A DNA stretch of 64,000 bases from Nocardioides exalbidus (GCF_900105585.1 NZ_FNRT01000002.1:2356001-2420000), one strand, 5' to 3'. Shown: positions 42,582 through 54,154, counted from the stretch's first letter. Program-made: numbers and translations. Notes: generated by a model not told the origin, from the letters alone.

Positions 42582-43733
42582 TCAGAGTCCCAGGATGGTG
42601 CGGCTGATGATCTGGCGCTGGATCTCGTTGGACCCGCCGTAGATCGAGGCCTTGCGGAGGTTGAGGTAGGTCGGTGCGGACCGCCGTGCCCAGCCTTCCT
42701 GCGGTGAGTCGTCGCCCGCTCGCGACGCCAGCGACGCAGGTCCGGCGAGCTCGAGCGCGAGCTCGCTGACGGCCTGCTGGAGCTCGGTGCCCTTGAGCTT
42801 GAGCACCGACGACGCCGGGTGCGGCGCGCCGTCGGAGGAGTTGGCGACGACGCGCAGGGCGGTGAGCTCGAGGGCGAGCAGCTCGTTCTCCAGCTCCGCG
42901 ACGCGAGCCCGCACGAGCGGGTCCTGCATCTGGTCCGCGGCGGTCTGCTTGAGGGTGGCCAGCGCCCGCTTCGTGGCACCGACCGGCGCGACGCCGACCC
43001 GCTCGTTGCCGAGCAGGAACTTGGCCTGCGTCCAGCCGCTGTTGAGCTCGCCGACCATGTTGTCGCCGGGCACGCGGACGTCGGTGAACCAGACCTCGTT
43101 GACCTCGTGGCCGCCGTCGATCAGCTCGATCGGGCGGACCTCGACGCCGGGCGTGGTCATGTCGATGAGCAGCATCGAGATGCCCTGCTGCTTCTTCACC
43201 TCGGGGTCGGTGCGCACGAGCGTGAAGATCCAGTCGCCGTACTGCCCGAGCGTCGTCCAGGTCTTCTGGCCGTTGACGACCCAGTCGTCGCCGTCGCGCA
43301 CGGCGCTGGTGCGCAGGCTCGCGAGGTCGGAGCCGGCGTCGGGCTCGGAGAAGCCCTGCGACCACCAGATGTCGAGGTTGGCGGTGTCGGGCAGGAAGCG
43401 CTGCTTCTGCTCCTCGCTGCCGAACTGCGCGATCACGGGGCCGATCATGGAGGCGTTGAAGGCCAGCGGGATCGGCACCCCGGCGCGCTGCATCTCCTCG
43501 TGCCAGAGGTGCCGCTGGAGCTCGGTCCAGTCCTGCCCGCCCCACTCGGTCGGCCAGTGCGGCACGGCGAGGCCCTCGGCGTTGAGGATCCGCTGGCTCT
43601 CCACGATCTGGTCGCGGGAGAGGTGGCGCCCCTCGAGGACGGTGTCGCGGATCTCCTGCGGGACCTTGCTGGTGAAGAACTCCCGCATGCGGTCCCGGAA
43701 CTCGGCGTCGGACGGGCTCAGCTCGAGCTGCAT
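42582..43733 (-). CDS. Acyl-CoA dehydrogenase, partner subunit
   Basis: A 383-residue homologue, first gene of the operon. The FAD-binding segment reads WWSQGFSEPDAGSDLA and the C-terminus SIYGGSNEIQRQIISRTI, where Gly replaces the canonical catalytic Glu. Insertions such as WPTEWGGQDWTELQ match the FadE subunits used on CoA esters of large substrates, including steroid side chains in Mycobacterium. A heteromer with the next gene's product is likely; the true substrate is unknown. Confidence 0.88.
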   Translation of the reverse strand: MQLELSPSDAEFRDRMREFFTSKVPQEIRDTVLEGRHLSRDQIVESQRILNAEGLAVPHWPTEWGGQDWTELQRHLWHEEMQRAGVPIPLAFNASMIGPVIAQFGSEEQKQRFLPDTANLDIWWSQGFSEPDAGSDLASLRTSAVRDGDDWVVNGQKTWTTLGQYGDWIFTLVRTDPEVKKQQGISMLLIDMTTPGVEVRPIELIDGGHEVNEVWFTDVRVPGDNMVGELNSGWTQAKFLLGNERVGVAPVGATKRALATLKQTAADQMQDPLVRARVAELENELLALELTALRVVANSSDGAPHPASSVLKLKGTELQQAVSELALELAGPASLASRAGDDSPQEGWARRSAPTYLNLRKASIYGGSNEIQRQIISRTILGL

Positions 43734-43756
43734 GTGACTCCTCGGTAGAAGACGGA

Positions 43757-43793
43757 TCAGGCCGGCCGCACCATCATGGCGCGGCCGGCCTGA
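43757..43793 (-). terminator. Terminator hairpin of the HtrA gene
   Basis: TCAGGCCGGCCGC (43757-43769) and GCGGCCGGCCTGA (43781-43793) pair perfectly over 13 bp. Read on the minus strand, it follows the protease gene by 34 bp and precedes a T/C-rich stretch. It insulates that gene from the acyl-CoA dehydrogenase operon. Confidence 0.75.
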
Positions 43794-43827
43794 GCCTGAC
43801 GACGGAGGTCCCCCGGAGGGGTAGGGG

Positions 43828-45123
43828 TCAGCCGTTCGTCGAGGTGGCGTCGGAGTCGAGCACGAGGTCCGCGCTCTGCTCCTTGCCACCGCTCGTCCAG
43901 GTGACGCTGACGGTGTCGCCCGGACGGTAGGAGCGGATGGTGGCGACGAGGGAGTCGGCACCCGTGATGCGCTGGTCGTCGACCTTGGTGATCACGTCGC
44001 CCGAGCCCAGCCCGGCCTTCTGGGCGGTGGAGCCAGCCGTCACGTCGGACACGACCGCACCGGACTCGTCACCGGTGGTGGGGTTGCCGACCTGGATGCC
44101 GAGGCGTGCGTGGGTCGGGGTCTCGCCCTTGGCCATCTGGTCGACGATCGGCATGACCTCGTCGATCGGGATCGCGAAGCCGAGGCCGATCGAGCCCGAC
44201 TGGCCCGACGAGCCGAAGCCCGAGCTCGACGACGCGGTGCGGATCGAGGAGTTGATGCCGATCACGGCGCCGTTCATGTCGACGAGCGGACCACCGGAGT
44301 TGCCCGGGTTGATCGCCGCGTCGGTCTGGATCGCGGGGTACGTGGTGGAGTTGCCTTGGTCGTCGGAGCCGACGTTGACCGGGCGGTCGAGCGCACTGAC
44401 GATGCCGCTCGTCACGGTGGCGTCGAGGCCGAAGGGCGAGCCGATCGCGACGACGCCCTGGCCGACGCCCAGGTTGGCGGACTTGCCGATCGTCGCGGGC
44501 GTCAGGCCCGAGACGTCCTGGGCCTTGATCACGGCCGTGTCGGTGAGCGGGTCGGTGCCGAGGACCTCGGCGTCGGCGGTCGTGCCGTCGGCGAAGGAGA
44601 CCTTCAGCGACCCCGGCTCCGCGCCCTCGACCACGTGGTTGTTCGTCAGGATCGTGCCGTCGGCGGTGAGGATGATGCCGGAGCCGGAAGCGCCGCCCTC
44701 GGCGGTCGTGACGTCGATCTTCACCACGCTCGGCAGCACCTTCTGGGCCACCGACTCCACGGACCCGTCGGCCGCCGGGGCCTGGGTCTGGGAGACCGGC
44801 GACGTCGCGACCTGGTCGGCCTGCGAGCTGGTGGCGGAGTCGTCGTGCGTGGCGTCCCAGAAGGCCGCACCGCCGACGCCGGCACCGGCACCGAAGACGA
44901 GCGAGGTCGCGACGACCGCGGCGGCGAGGCCCGTACGACGACGCTTCCGCGGCTCGGCGGGACGAGGTGGGGCGGCGAGCCCACCGCCGGGCTGGTCGCC
45001 GCCGGACCACCCGGAGGACGCCTGCGTGAAGGGGTTCTGCTGGGGGTGGTGCGGGGTGGTGTGCTGCGGGTCCTGCTGGGGGCCCTGCTCGGAGGGCTGG
45101 TAGGGGCTCTGTCCGTCGCTCAT
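43828..45123 (-). CDS. HtrA/DegP-like membrane-anchored serine protease with PDZ domain
   Basis: A 431-residue envelope quality-control protease. A Gln/Pro-rich cytoplasmic N-terminus (~1-55) and RKRRR precede one membrane helix (~65-88). The trypsin-like domain has the triad H163 (TNNHVVE), D195 (PLTDTAVI) and S276 (GNSGGPL). A PDZ domain covers ~340-420, with GIQVGNP and AGLGSGDVITKVD. The layout is that of PepD/HtrA proteins of actinobacteria. The ATG at 45123 is the first Met of the reading unit with this N-terminus. Confidence 0.95.
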   Translation of the reverse strand: MSDGQSPYQPSEQGPQQDPQHTTPHHPQQNPFTQASSGWSGGDQPGGGLAAPPRPAEPRKRRRTGLAAAVVATSLVFGAGAGVGGAAFWDATHDDSATSSQADQVATSPVSQTQAPAADGSVESVAQKVLPSVVKIDVTTAEGGASGSGIILTADGTILTNNHVVEGAEPGSLKVSFADGTTADAEVLGTDPLTDTAVIKAQDVSGLTPATIGKSANLGVGQGVVAIGSPFGLDATVTSGIVSALDRPVNVGSDDQGNSTTYPAIQTDAAINPGNSGGPLVDMNGAVIGINSSIRTASSSSGFGSSGQSGSIGLGFAIPIDEVMPIVDQMAKGETPTHARLGIQVGNPTTGDESGAVVSDVTAGSTAQKAGLGSGDVITKVDDQRITGADSLVATIRSYRPGDTVSVTWTSGGKEQSADLVLDSDATSTNG

Positions 45124-45187
45124 GACTTCGAGGTTGCGCCGCGAGCCTGTGGATGCCCTGAGAACCGGCTGGGAAGGTGCAGAAACC

Positions 45188-45694
45188 TCAGCGCGGCAGG
45201 TCGGGCAACGCCATCCAGGCCGCCCAGGACAGGTCGCGGCCGACGTAGCGTGGACTCGCGAGCGGCCACGACTCGGCGATCCAGCGGGGCACCAGCTCGT
45301 CCAGGGCACGCGCGAGCAGCGTGTCGACGCACTCGTCCACCACCCACCAGGAGATCTCGGCGTCCGCGCCGGGCTTCTCCGGCGGGTCGATGTAGACGCA
45401 GCCGAGGAGGGCTGTCTCATCGGTGTCGAAGAGGGCGTAGTTGAAGGACTGGTGGGTCTCCATCTCCGCCGCGTGCCGGGCCAGGTCCTCACGGTCGGCC
45501 TCGTGGGTCATGTGGGCCGGGGGCCAGCCCCATGCCTCGCCGTAGATGCTCCACAACCGCTCACGCGATCCCATGACGGCCACCATGTCCAGATCGGTGT
45601 CGGCGGGGGTGATCGGGCGCAGGTGGTGGCCGAAGGCGACCTCGACCCGCTGCGGGTGGTGGAAGTCGTCGGGAAGCCAGCTGGACGGGGACAT
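45188..45694 (-). CDS. GNAT-like N-acetyltransferase
   Basis: A 168-residue protein with a GNAT-like pattern: RPITPADTDLDMVAVMGSRERLW, then core strands ALFDTDETALLGCVYIDP and AEISWWVVDECV. The acetyl-CoA loop (Q/RxxGxG/A) is not clear, so activity is uncertain. It lies 64 bp from the HtrA gene on the same strand and 74 bp downstream of a sigma-factor gene. Confidence 0.7.
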   Translation of the reverse strand: MSPSSWLPDDFHHPQRVEVAFGHHLRPITPADTDLDMVAVMGSRERLWSIYGEAWGWPPAHMTHEADREDLARHAAEMETHQSFNYALFDTDETALLGCVYIDPPEKPGADAEISWWVVDECVDTLLARALDELVPRWIAESWPLASPRYVGRDLSWAAWMALPDLPR

Positions 45695-45768
45695 GGGAGC
45701 TCCTCAGGTGAGTGGTGGGTGGAGACGGACAGGTCGGTCGGACGGGCGGTCCCGGGGAACCGGAGGGG

Positions 45769-46323
45769 TCAACCGGCGAGCGCGGAGTGGGCGGCGCGCC
45801 GACGGAGCGCGGCGAGGGCACGGCTGGTGTTGGACTTGACCGTGCCGGACGAGCACCCGAGCACGGTCGCGGTCTCCGCGACGCTGAGTCCCTCGTAGAA
45901 CCGCAGCGCCACGGTGGCCCGCTGCTGGGTGGGCAGGACGTTCACCAACCGCCACAGCTCGACACCGAGGTCAGGGCCGGGTGGCTCCGGGGTGTGGCGG
46001 GTGTCGTGCGACGTGTCGGGCTCGGGCAGCAGGTCCGTGGGCGCCTCCGAGCGGCGCCACCTCTGGCGCTGCCAGCTGACGTGCTGGTGGAGGATGGCGC
46101 GTCGCACGTAGGCGTCCGCCGCGGCCGCGTCGCGCAGCCGGCCCCAGTGGGGCAGGACACGCACGAGCGAGGTCTGCAGCAGGTCCTCGGCGGTGTGCGG
46201 GTCGCCCGCCACCGCGCGGGCCCAGCGCAGGAGCGCCGGGCGTCGCTCGTCGACGTAGGCCGCGAAGTCGCGGTCCCTGGCCCCGGCGACCCTCAGGTCC
46301 GGCAGGTCGGTCGTGGCGCTCAT
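45769..46323 (-). CDS. SigE-family ECF sigma factor
   Basis: A 184-residue sigma factor. Region 2 lies at ~25-85 (LLRWARAVAGDPHTAEDLLQTSLVRVLPHW). Region 4 lies at ~125-180 (LPTQQRATVALRFYEGLSVAETATVLG), followed by GTVKSNTSRALAALR. ATG 46323 has GGGAG upstream; a longer in-frame extension begins at 46395 without support. No membrane anti-sigma gene follows; the next gene encodes an acetyltransferase. Confidence 0.9.
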   Translation of the reverse strand: MSATTDLPDLRVAGARDRDFAAYVDERRPALLRWARAVAGDPHTAEDLLQTSLVRVLPHWGRLRDAAAADAYVRRAILHQHVSWQRQRWRRSEAPTDLLPEPDTSHDTRHTPEPPGPDLGVELWRLVNVLPTQQRATVALRFYEGLSVAETATVLGCSSGTVKSNTSRALAALRRRAAHSALAG

Positions 46324-46458
46324 GGTTGCTCCCGTCCTGGAGGTGGTGCACCGGTGGGTGCCGTGTGCCTCCACCTTGGGACCGACCGCCGTCACGGACC
46401 ACGGACAGCGTGGGGTGTACGGGTGGTGTGCGGGTGGCGCGCGACGGGTCGTCAGCGG

Positions 46459-48771
46459 TCAGGCGCCGCTGAGCATGGCCGCAGCCTCCGCGGCGCCGAG
46501 TCCGCGCCCGGTGTCGAGCGCGTCGTCGAAGCGATCGCCGCCCAGGTGGCTGCGGGCGTCTGCCTCGGCGGCCGCGATCGCTGAGGGGTCGGGGCGGTAG
46601 TAGCCGTAGCCGAAGGAGCCGAGGGACTCGCGCGTCGCCTGGGCCGCGCCGAGCAGCAGGGGGACGCGCGCGTGCTGCCCGGCCGCTGCGGCAAGGACGG
46701 CCCCGGCGTCGAGCAGGTAGGCCAGGTTGCCCTGGTCGCCCGTCTCGAGCGAGAGTCGCACGCCGTCCTGCAGGTGGAGGCGCGCGGCCGCGTGGTCCCC
46801 GCGGGCCAGCTCCGCCTGGAAGAGGTTGTAGAGGGCGATGTAGCTCGACAGCCGGTCGTGGCGCGCCGATGCCGACCGCAGGCCGGCCTGCGCCAGGTCC
46901 ACGGCTTCTTCGGGGCGTCCCCGCAACAGCATCACCGTGCCGAGCCACACGTGGCTGAGTGCCCACGTCCACTCGCCCTCGTCGCCGGCCGCCTCGGCGT
47001 GGCGCACGGCCTCACGGAACAGCCCCTCCGCCACCACGAGGTCACCGCGAGCGAGTGCGACGAGGCCGGAGCCCGCGACGCTGTTGGCGGCGACCACGTC
47101 GTCGGAGGAGCCGTGACGTGCCGCGCGTTGCCACCATCGCGCGGCGCCGTCGACTTCATCCATGGCGAACGCCATCGTCGCCGCCGCCAGCGCCGTGCGG
47201 GCCACGACCAGCGAGTCCAGCCCGTCCGCCGACTCGTCGTGGCGCGCGAGCACCGCCTCGGACAGTCGCCGCCCGTGCGCGTGGTGCCCCCGCAGCCACC
47301 AGTAGAGCCACAGTGCCCAGGCGATGCGGGCCGGCGTCTCGAGGTCCTCCGAGGCAAGGCTGCGCTCCGCGGCCGCCGACAGGTTCGCGTGGTCGAGGTC
47401 GATGCGGGTCAGGGCCGAGACCTGGTCGCCCCGGCGATAGCTGGGTGCGGTCTGCTCTGCGAGAGCCAGGTAGTGCGCGGCGTGTGCTCGGGCGGCCGCG
47501 TCCCACTCGCCCGACTCGTGCAGCAGGTCACGCGCGTACTGGGCGACCGGCTCGAGCATCCGGACACGACCCGACGGCTCGGCGACGACGAGGGAGTGCT
47601 CGACCAGCGACTCGAGTGCCTCGCTGACGTCGTAGGTCGCGCCGGCGAGGTGGGCCACCGACTCGAGGTCGGCCAGCGTGGTGCCGCCGACGAAGACCCC
47701 GGTGAGGCGCACGAGCTGCTGAGCCGGCTCGTCGAGAAGACCGTTGCTCCAGTCGAGCGTCGTCCGCATCGTGCGTTGGCGTGCCGGCAGGTCGCGTGGA
47801 CCGGAGCGCAACGCCGAGTCGAGGCGGTCGAGGAGCGAGGTGGGGTCCAGGACGCGCGCGCGGGCGGCCGCCAGCTCGAGGGCGAGGGGGAGACCGGCGA
47901 GCCGCTCACAGATGGCGGCGACAGCGTCCGCGTCGGACGACCGCTCACCCCAGGTGGGACTGACCCTCTGCGCCCGGTCGAGCAGCAGCAGCGCCGCGGG
48001 CGAGGCGGATCCGTCGGGAAGCGGGGTCGCATCGAGCGGCTCGACGGCGTACTCCTTCTCACCCCGCACGCGGAGGGGGGCACGGCTGGTCGTGAGGACC
48101 TTCAGGTCCGGCACGGCCTCCACGAGAGCCACGACCTCGGGAGCAGCGGCGAGGAGGTGCTCCATGTTGTCCAGGACGAGCAGCAGCTGGCGCCCACCCA
48201 GCCGCTCGACGACTCCGTCGAGGACCGCGCGGCCGGGGTCTCGGCCGGCCTCGACGGCGTCCGCGACCGCGGACAGCACCTGGTCGCGGTCGAGCAGCGG
48301 AGCCAGCTCGACGAGGGCGACCCCGTCGGCGAATCGGTTGCTCACGCGCGTCGCGACCGCGAGCGCGAGCCGGGTCTTGCCGACTCCGCCAGGACCGCTG
48401 AGGGTGACGAGCCTGCTGGTGCTCAGCAGCTCTGCGACCTGCTCGACGTCCTCCTCGCGGCCCACCAGATCGGTCACCGGCCTCGGGAGCCCGCGTGGGG
48501 TCACGGCCTCGACGTCGACCGCCGCGGCGTGCGCGCCGCGTGCCGGCACGGACCCGAAGAGGCGGGTGCGTTCGTCCTCGGTCAGCCCGAGAGCGGCTGC
48601 GAGCGAGCGGAGCGTGTGCGGGTAGGGACGTGTGCGGGTGCCGCGTTCGAGCGCGCTGATGGCGTGCACGCTGAGGCCGGAGCGCCCGGCCAGCTCCTCC
48701 TGTGACAACCCGGCGGCCTCACGCAGCCTGCGCAGCAGCGGGGCCAGGCCTCCGGGCGTCGTCGTCCCCAC
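46459..48771 (-). CDS. XRE-HTH/NB-ARC/TPR (STAND-type) transcriptional regulator
   Basis: A 770-residue protein. An N-terminal XRE helix-turn-helix (~8-65, LSQEELAGRSGLSVHAISALERG) is followed by an NB-ARC ATPase with P-loop GPGGVGKTR (~130) and LLLVLDNMEHL. A winged-helix region and TPR-like helices continue to the end. STAND regulators use NTP-driven oligomerisation on sensing a ligand. The GTG start is at 48771. No pathway cluster is adjacent, so the target is unknown. Confidence 0.9.
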   Translation of the reverse strand: MGTTTPGGLAPLLRRLREAAGLSQEELAGRSGLSVHAISALERGTRTRPYPHTLRSLAAALGLTEDERTRLFGSVPARGAHAAAVDVEAVTPRGLPRPVTDLVGREEDVEQVAELLSTSRLVTLSGPGGVGKTRLALAVATRVSNRFADGVALVELAPLLDRDQVLSAVADAVEAGRDPGRAVLDGVVERLGGRQLLLVLDNMEHLLAAAPEVVALVEAVPDLKVLTTSRAPLRVRGEKEYAVEPLDATPLPDGSASPAALLLLDRAQRVSPTWGERSSDADAVAAICERLAGLPLALELAAARARVLDPTSLLDRLDSALRSGPRDLPARQRTMRTTLDWSNGLLDEPAQQLVRLTGVFVGGTTLADLESVAHLAGATYDVSEALESLVEHSLVVAEPSGRVRMLEPVAQYARDLLHESGEWDAAARAHAAHYLALAEQTAPSYRRGDQVSALTRIDLDHANLSAAAERSLASEDLETPARIAWALWLYWWLRGHHAHGRRLSEAVLARHDESADGLDSLVVARTALAAATMAFAMDEVDGAARWWQRAARHGSSDDVVAANSVAGSGLVALARGDLVVAEGLFREAVRHAEAAGDEGEWTWALSHVWLGTVMLLRGRPEEAVDLAQAGLRSASARHDRLSSYIALYNLFQAELARGDHAAARLHLQDGVRLSLETGDQGNLAYLLDAGAVLAAAAGQHARVPLLLGAAQATRESLGSFGYGYYRPDPSAIAAAEADARSHLGGDRFDDALDTGRGLGAAEAAAMLSGA

Positions 48772-48815
48772 GCTGCCGGAGTGTAGTGACGTCTGCCTGC
48801 GGCGCGTCAGAAGGC

Positions 48816-48846
48816 GAGAGCCCCCGGCCAGGGGCCGGGGGCTCTC
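48816..48846 (-). terminator. Terminator hairpin after gltA
   Basis: GAGAGCCCCCGGCC (48816-48829) and GGCCGGGGGCTCTC (48833-48846) form a perfect 14-bp stem with loop AGG, 24 bp past the citrate synthase stop. Confidence 0.85.
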
Positions 48847-48869
48847 GTCGGGCTGCTACGAGCTGGTGG

Positions 48870-50174
<1,305 letters not shown>

Positions 50175-50294
50175 GTCGGCTCCTGTTCACTACGTATGTG
50201 CACGTCTAGTTGTCCTGCCCAACTTAGTCGGGTGACTCCGCACGTCGCGAACCAGGTGTCCACCATGGGACCCGACCCCTACTTCGGTAGGACG

Positions 50295-51620
50295 TCACCG
50301 ACCCGCCACCCGGTTGGCCACCCGGGCGATCCGGCTCGTGCGGGTCAGCCCGGCGTCCTCGCGCCTGTCGGCGGCGCGGTAGAGGCGGTAGAGCGCGTGC
50401 ACGCCGAGCCACCGCAGCGGCTCAGGCTCCCAGCGCCGCACGTCGTGCCCGGTCCACGGGAGGGCGGTCAGGTCGGTGCTGCGGCCGAGGACGAGGTCGC
50501 GCAGCGTGCGGCCCGCGAGGTTGGTCGCGGTGAGGCCCGATCCGACGTAGCCGCCGGCGTGGCCGAGCCCGGTCGCGGGGTCGAAGGACACGCTCGCGCT
50601 CCAGTCGCGCGGCACGCCGAGGACGCCGCACCAGGCGTGGTCGAAGCGGATCCCCTCGAGGGCGGGGAAGAGGGACGTCAGGGTCGTGCGCAGCGACTCG
50701 ACCGTCCAGTCCTGGGTGCGGCCGTCGACGTCCGTGCGGGACCCGAAGCGGTACGGCACCCCGCGTCCGCCGAGCGCGATCCGGCCGTCGGCCGTGCGCT
50801 GGGCGTAGCAGTAGGCGTGCGCCTCGTCGCCGAGGAGCTCCTCGCCCGACCAGCCGACGGCGTCCCACTGGGCGTCGGTCAGGGGAGCGGTCACCACGAT
50901 GGCGGAGTTCATCGGCAGCCAGTCGCGGCGGTGCCCGGCCAGCCCGGCGGTGAATCCCTCCAGGCAGCGCAGCACGACCGGCGCCCGGACGGTGCCCCGC
51001 TCGGTGCGCACGACGCCGGGCCCGACCGACGTCACGCGGGTGCCCTCGTGGATGCGCACGCCGCGCTCGCGCACGACCCGGGCCACCCCGGACACCAGCT
51101 TCGCGGGGTGCACGCGCGCGCAGTCGGGGTCGAAGTGGCCGGACAGCGCACCCGCGACCCTGATCCGCTCGGCGACCTGCCTCGCGTCGAGCTCGCCGGC
51201 GAGCCGTCCCGCCTGGGCCTGCGAGCGGGCGACGTAGAGCACGCCGCTGCGGACCACGTCGGCGTCGATGCCCTCCCGGTCGGTGACGTCGACGACCTCG
51301 TCGACGCTCGCGCGGAGCTCGGCCCGCAGCCGCTGGACGCCGGCCTCGCCCGCCACGGCGGCGTACGTCGCGGCGCTGCCCGCCAGCTCCGACGACAGCC
51401 AGCCGCCGTTGCGCCCCGACGCCCCGAAGCCGGCGAACTCGGCCTCGAGCACGCGGATGTCGAGGGACGGGTCGGCCTCGTGGAGGTAGTACGCCGTCCA
51501 GAGCCCGGTCAGGCCGCCCCCGACGATCGCGACGTCGCAGGTCGTGCCACCCTCGAGCCGGTCGGCGGGGGAGGGCAGCCCGACCTGCTGCCACCAGAAG
51601 GACACACCGCCGTTGCGCAC
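50295..51620 (-). CDS. FAD-dependent oxidoreductase of the D-amino-acid oxidase family
   Basis: A 441-residue flavoprotein. The FAD-binding motif [13 protein letters not shown] lies near residue 38, then [12 protein letters not shown], a pattern of the DAO/GlpD group, and the C-terminal [20 protein letters not shown]. Relatives include gamma-glutamylputrescine oxidase. The substrate cannot be assigned. GTG 51620 is the earliest sensible start; GTG 51605 is also possible. It diverges from rplM. Confidence 0.83.
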   Translation of the reverse strand: MRNGGVSFWWQQVGLPSPADRLEGGTTCDVAIVGGGLTGLWTAYYLHEADPSLDIRVLEAEFAGFGASGRNGGWLSSELAGSAATYAAVAGEAGVQRLRAELRASVDEVVDVTDREGIDADVVRSGVLYVARSQAQAGRLAGELDARQVAERIRVAGALSGHFDPDCARVHPAKLVSGVARVVRERGVRIHEGTRVTSVGPGVVRTERGTVRAPVVLRCLEGFTAGLAGHRRDWLPMNSAIVVTAPLTDAQWDAVGWSGEELLGDEAHAYCYAQRTADGRIALGGRGVPYRFGSRTDVDGRTQDWTVESLRTTLTSLFPALEGIRFDHAWCGVLGVPRDWSASVSFDPATGLGHAGGYVGSGLTATNLAGRTLRDLVLGRSTDLTALPWTGHDVRRWEPEPLRWLGVHALYRLYRAADRREDAGLTRTSRIARVANRVAGR

Positions 51621-51645
51621 GGCCCCATCATGGTCCCGCGCCGTT

Positions 51646-51675
51646 TTGACCCCCCGCGCCGACGCGCCGTACTCT
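51646..51675 (+). promoter_or_regulatory. Promoter of rplM-rpsI
   Basis: TTGACC (51646-51651), an 18-bp spacer and TACTCT (51670-51675) make one of the best sigma-A matches in the window. The inferred leader is about 160 nt. Confidence 0.65.
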
Positions 51676-51793
51676 TGCTGGTCGCGACTCCTGCCGCGTC
51701 CGTCCTCTCCGGGGGCGGGTGCAGATCCGGACGTCATCCCTGCTGAGCAGGGAGCGATCCGGGCCGTGTTCGTCAGAAGCCGCAGCACGACCT

Positions 51794-51815
51794 CCGCTCC
51801 TCGACCGAGGAGCGG
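51794..51815 (+). promoter_or_regulatory. Leader hairpin upstream of rplM
   Basis: CCGCTCCTC (51794-51802) pairs with GAGGAGCGG (51807-51815) around the loop GACC, 28 bp before rplM. It may serve r-protein feedback control, but it matches no leader family I can name. Confidence 0.5.
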
Positions 51816-51843
51816 GACCAACGAACCAGAACGGGATACCGCC

Positions 51844-52287
51844 GTGCGCACGTACAGCCCCAAGCCCGCTGACATCCAGCGTGAGTGGCTCGTCATCGAC
51901 GCCACCGACGTGGTCCTGGGCCGCCTCGCCGTCCAGACCGCGAACCTCCTCCGCGGCAAGCACAAGCCGACCTTTGCTCCTCACATGGACATGGGCGACT
52001 TCGTGATCATCGTGAACGCCTCGAAGGTGTCGCTGTCGGGGACCAAGAAGACCACCAAGATGGCCTACCGCCACTCCGGCTACCCGGGCGGCCTCTCGGC
52101 CACCCCGTTCGGCGAGCTCCTCGAGAAGGACCCGCGCAAGGCCATCGAGAACGCGGTGTGGGGCATGCTCCCCAAGAACAAGCTCGGTCGCCAGATGCTG
52201 AAGAAGCTGAAGGTCTACGGAGGCCCCGACCACCCGCACCTGGCCCAGCAGGCCACCCCGTTCGAGATCTCGCAGATCTCCCAGTGA
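51844..52287 (+). CDS. rplM: 50S ribosomal protein L13 (uL13)
   Basis: A 147-residue early-assembly protein of the large subunit. Motifs include [22 protein letters not shown] and RHSGYPGG, with the C-terminal half [22 protein letters not shown]. The GTG start at 51844 fits the family's N-terminus ([14 protein letters not shown]). The stop overlaps an in-frame GTG of rpsI. Confidence 0.97.
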   Translation: MRTYSPKPADIQREWLVIDATDVVLGRLAVQTANLLRGKHKPTFAPHMDMGDFVIIVNASKVSLSGTKKTTKMAYRHSGYPGGLSATPFGELLEKDPRKAIENAVWGMLPKNKLGRQMLKKLKVYGGPDHPHLAQQATPFEISQISQ

Positions 52288-52301
52288 CTGAGGACTCACA
52301 G

Positions 52302-52802
52302 ATGACTGAGAACACCACCGAGGTCGAGGAGACCTTCGAGACCGACGCCGACGGCGTCGCCTACACGTCCGAGAGCGACGCCTCGGCCGACACCCCCGCC
52401 CGCCCGGCCACCATCGCGCCCGGCGCGGCGACCGGCCGTCGCAAGGAGGCCGTCGCCCGCGTCCGCATCGTCCCGGGCACCGGCGAGTGGACCATCAACG
52501 GCCGCACGATGGACAGCTACTTCCCGAACAAGCTGCACCAGCAGATCGCCAACGAGCCGTTCGTCGAGCTGCAGCTCGAGGGCCGCTTCGACGTGATCGC
52601 CCGCATCCACGGCGGCGGCATCGCCGGCCAGGCCGGCGCCCTGCGCCTCGGCGTGGCGCGCTCGCTCAACGGCATCGACGTCGAGGCCAACCGCCCGGCG
52701 CTCAAGAAGGCCGGCCTGCTCACCCGCGACGCCCGCGTCGTGGAGCGCAAGAAGGCTGGTCTCAAGAAGGCTCGCAAGGCGTCGCAGTTCAGCAAGCGCT
52801 GA
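52302..52802 (+). CDS. rpsI: 30S ribosomal protein S9 (uS9)
   Basis: A 166-residue protein. An acidic, Thr/Glu-rich actinobacterial extension (~1-40) precedes the conserved core ([28 protein letters not shown]) and the C-terminal [12 protein letters not shown] tail that reaches the P-site tRNA. ATG 52302 is preceded by TGAGGA. GTG 52284, overlapping the rplM stop as GTGA, is an alternative adding six residues. Confidence 0.96.
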   Translation: MTENTTEVEETFETDADGVAYTSESDASADTPARPATIAPGAATGRRKEAVARVRIVPGTGEWTINGRTMDSYFPNKLHQQIANEPFVELQLEGRFDVIARIHGGGIAGQAGALRLGVARSLNGIDVEANRPALKKAGLLTRDARVVERKKAGLKKARKASQFSKR

Positions 52803-52804
52803 CC

Positions 52805-54154
52805 TTGCCGCGACTCTTCGGCACGGACGGGGTCCGGGGCCTGGCAAACGCAGATCTCACTGCGGAGCTGGCCCTGGACCTCTCCGTCTGTGCGGCACAC
52901 GTCCTGGCCGACCGCGGCGAGTTCGAGGGGCACCGTCCCCTCGCCGTGGTGGGCCGGGACACGCGCATCTCCGGGCAGTTCCTCGAGTCGGCGGTCGTCG
53001 CCGGCCTCGCGTCGGCGGGAGTCGACGTGCTCCTGCTGGGTGTGCTGCCGACCCCGGGCGTGGCCTACATGACCGACCGGCTCGGCGCCGACCTCGGCGT
53101 GATGCTGTCCGCCTCGCACAACCCGATGCCCGACAACGGCATCAAGTTCCTCGCGCGCGGGGGGCACAAGCTCGACGACGCGATCGAGATCGCCATCGAG
53201 CGCCGCATGGGCGAGCCGTGGGAGCGGCCCACCGGTGGCGGCGTCGGCCGGGTGAAGACCTACGAGACCGCCGTGTCGGAGTACGCCGCCCACCTCGAGA
53301 GCACGATCACGCACCCGCTCGTGGGGCTGAAGGTCGTCCTCGACTGCGCCGAGGGGGCCGCCCACGCGGCCGGCCCGCGGGCGCTGGAGGACGCCGGCGC
53401 GACGGTCATCGCGATCCACGCCGACCCCGACGGCCTCAACATCAACGACAACTGCGGCTCGACCCACCTCGGTGACCTCCAGGCCGCCGTCGTCGAGCAC
53501 GGCGCCCACGCCGGCTTCGCCCTCGACGGCGACGCCGACCGCTGCCTGGCGGTCGACGCCGACGGCAACGTCGTCGACGGTGACCAGATCCTCGCGATCC
53601 TCTCCCTCTCCCTCCTCGAGCAGGGCCGCCTCACCAAGGACACCGTCGTCGCGACGGTGATGAGCAACCTCGGCTTCGTGCAGGCCATGAAGGCCAGCGG
53701 CGTCGGCGTGCGCCAGACGAAGGTGGGCGACCGCTACGTCCTCGAGGCGATGAAGGTCTCCGGCTACAACCTCGGCGGCGAGCAGTCGGGCCACGTCATC
53801 CTCAGCGACCACGCCACCACCGGCGACGGCATCCTCACCACGCTCCACGTGATGGAGCGGATGGCCACCACCGGCCGGACGCTCGCCGAGCTCGCGTCGG
53901 TCATGACGCGCCTGCCGCAGGTGCTGCTCAACGTCCCCGGCGTCGACAAGTCGCGCGCCGACGACGACGCGGTGGTCGCCGCGGCGGTGGCCGAGGAGGA
54001 GGCGGCGCTCGGTGAGCGCGGCCGGATCCTGCTCCGCCCGTCGGGCACCGAGCCGATCGTGCGCGTCATGGTCGAGGCGCCCACCCACGACGAGGCACAG
54101 GCCGTCGCCACCCGGCTGGCCGACGTGGTCAAGCGCCAGCTCTCGCTGTCGTGA
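52805..54154 (+). CDS. glmM: Phosphoglucosamine mutase
   Basis: Converts glucosamine-6-P to glucosamine-1-P for UDP-GlcNAc and peptidoglycan. The protein has 449 residues. The phosphoserine is S104 in [11 protein letters not shown], the Mg2+ loop DGDADRC and the substrate loop GEQSGH. It begins at TTG 52805, two bases after the rpsI stop: translation then gives (M)[11 protein letters not shown], the universal N-terminus. No Shine-Dalgarno is visible, so re-initiation after rpsI is likely. Confidence 0.95.
   Translation: MPRLFGTDGVRGLANADLTAELALDLSVCAAHVLADRGEFEGHRPLAVVGRDTRISGQFLESAVVAGLASAGVDVLLLGVLPTPGVAYMTDRLGADLGVMLSASHNPMPDNGIKFLARGGHKLDDAIEIAIERRMGEPWERPTGGGVGRVKTYETAVSEYAAHLESTITHPLVGLKVVLDCAEGAAHAAGPRALEDAGATVIAIHADPDGLNINDNCGSTHLGDLQAAVVEHGAHAGFALDGDADRCLAVDADGNVVDGDQILAILSLSLLEQGRLTKDTVVATVMSNLGFVQAMKASGVGVRQTKVGDRYVLEAMKVSGYNLGGEQSGHVILSDHATTGDGILTTLHVMERMATTGRTLAELASVMTRLPQVLLNVPGVDKSRADDDAVVAAAVAEEEAALGERGRILLRPSGTEPIVRVMVEAPTHDEAQAVATRLADVVKRQLSLS

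Noticed and set aside
50175..50294. Promoter of gltA
   Set aside because: Several weak hexamers can be paired but none has convincing spacing, so none is listed.
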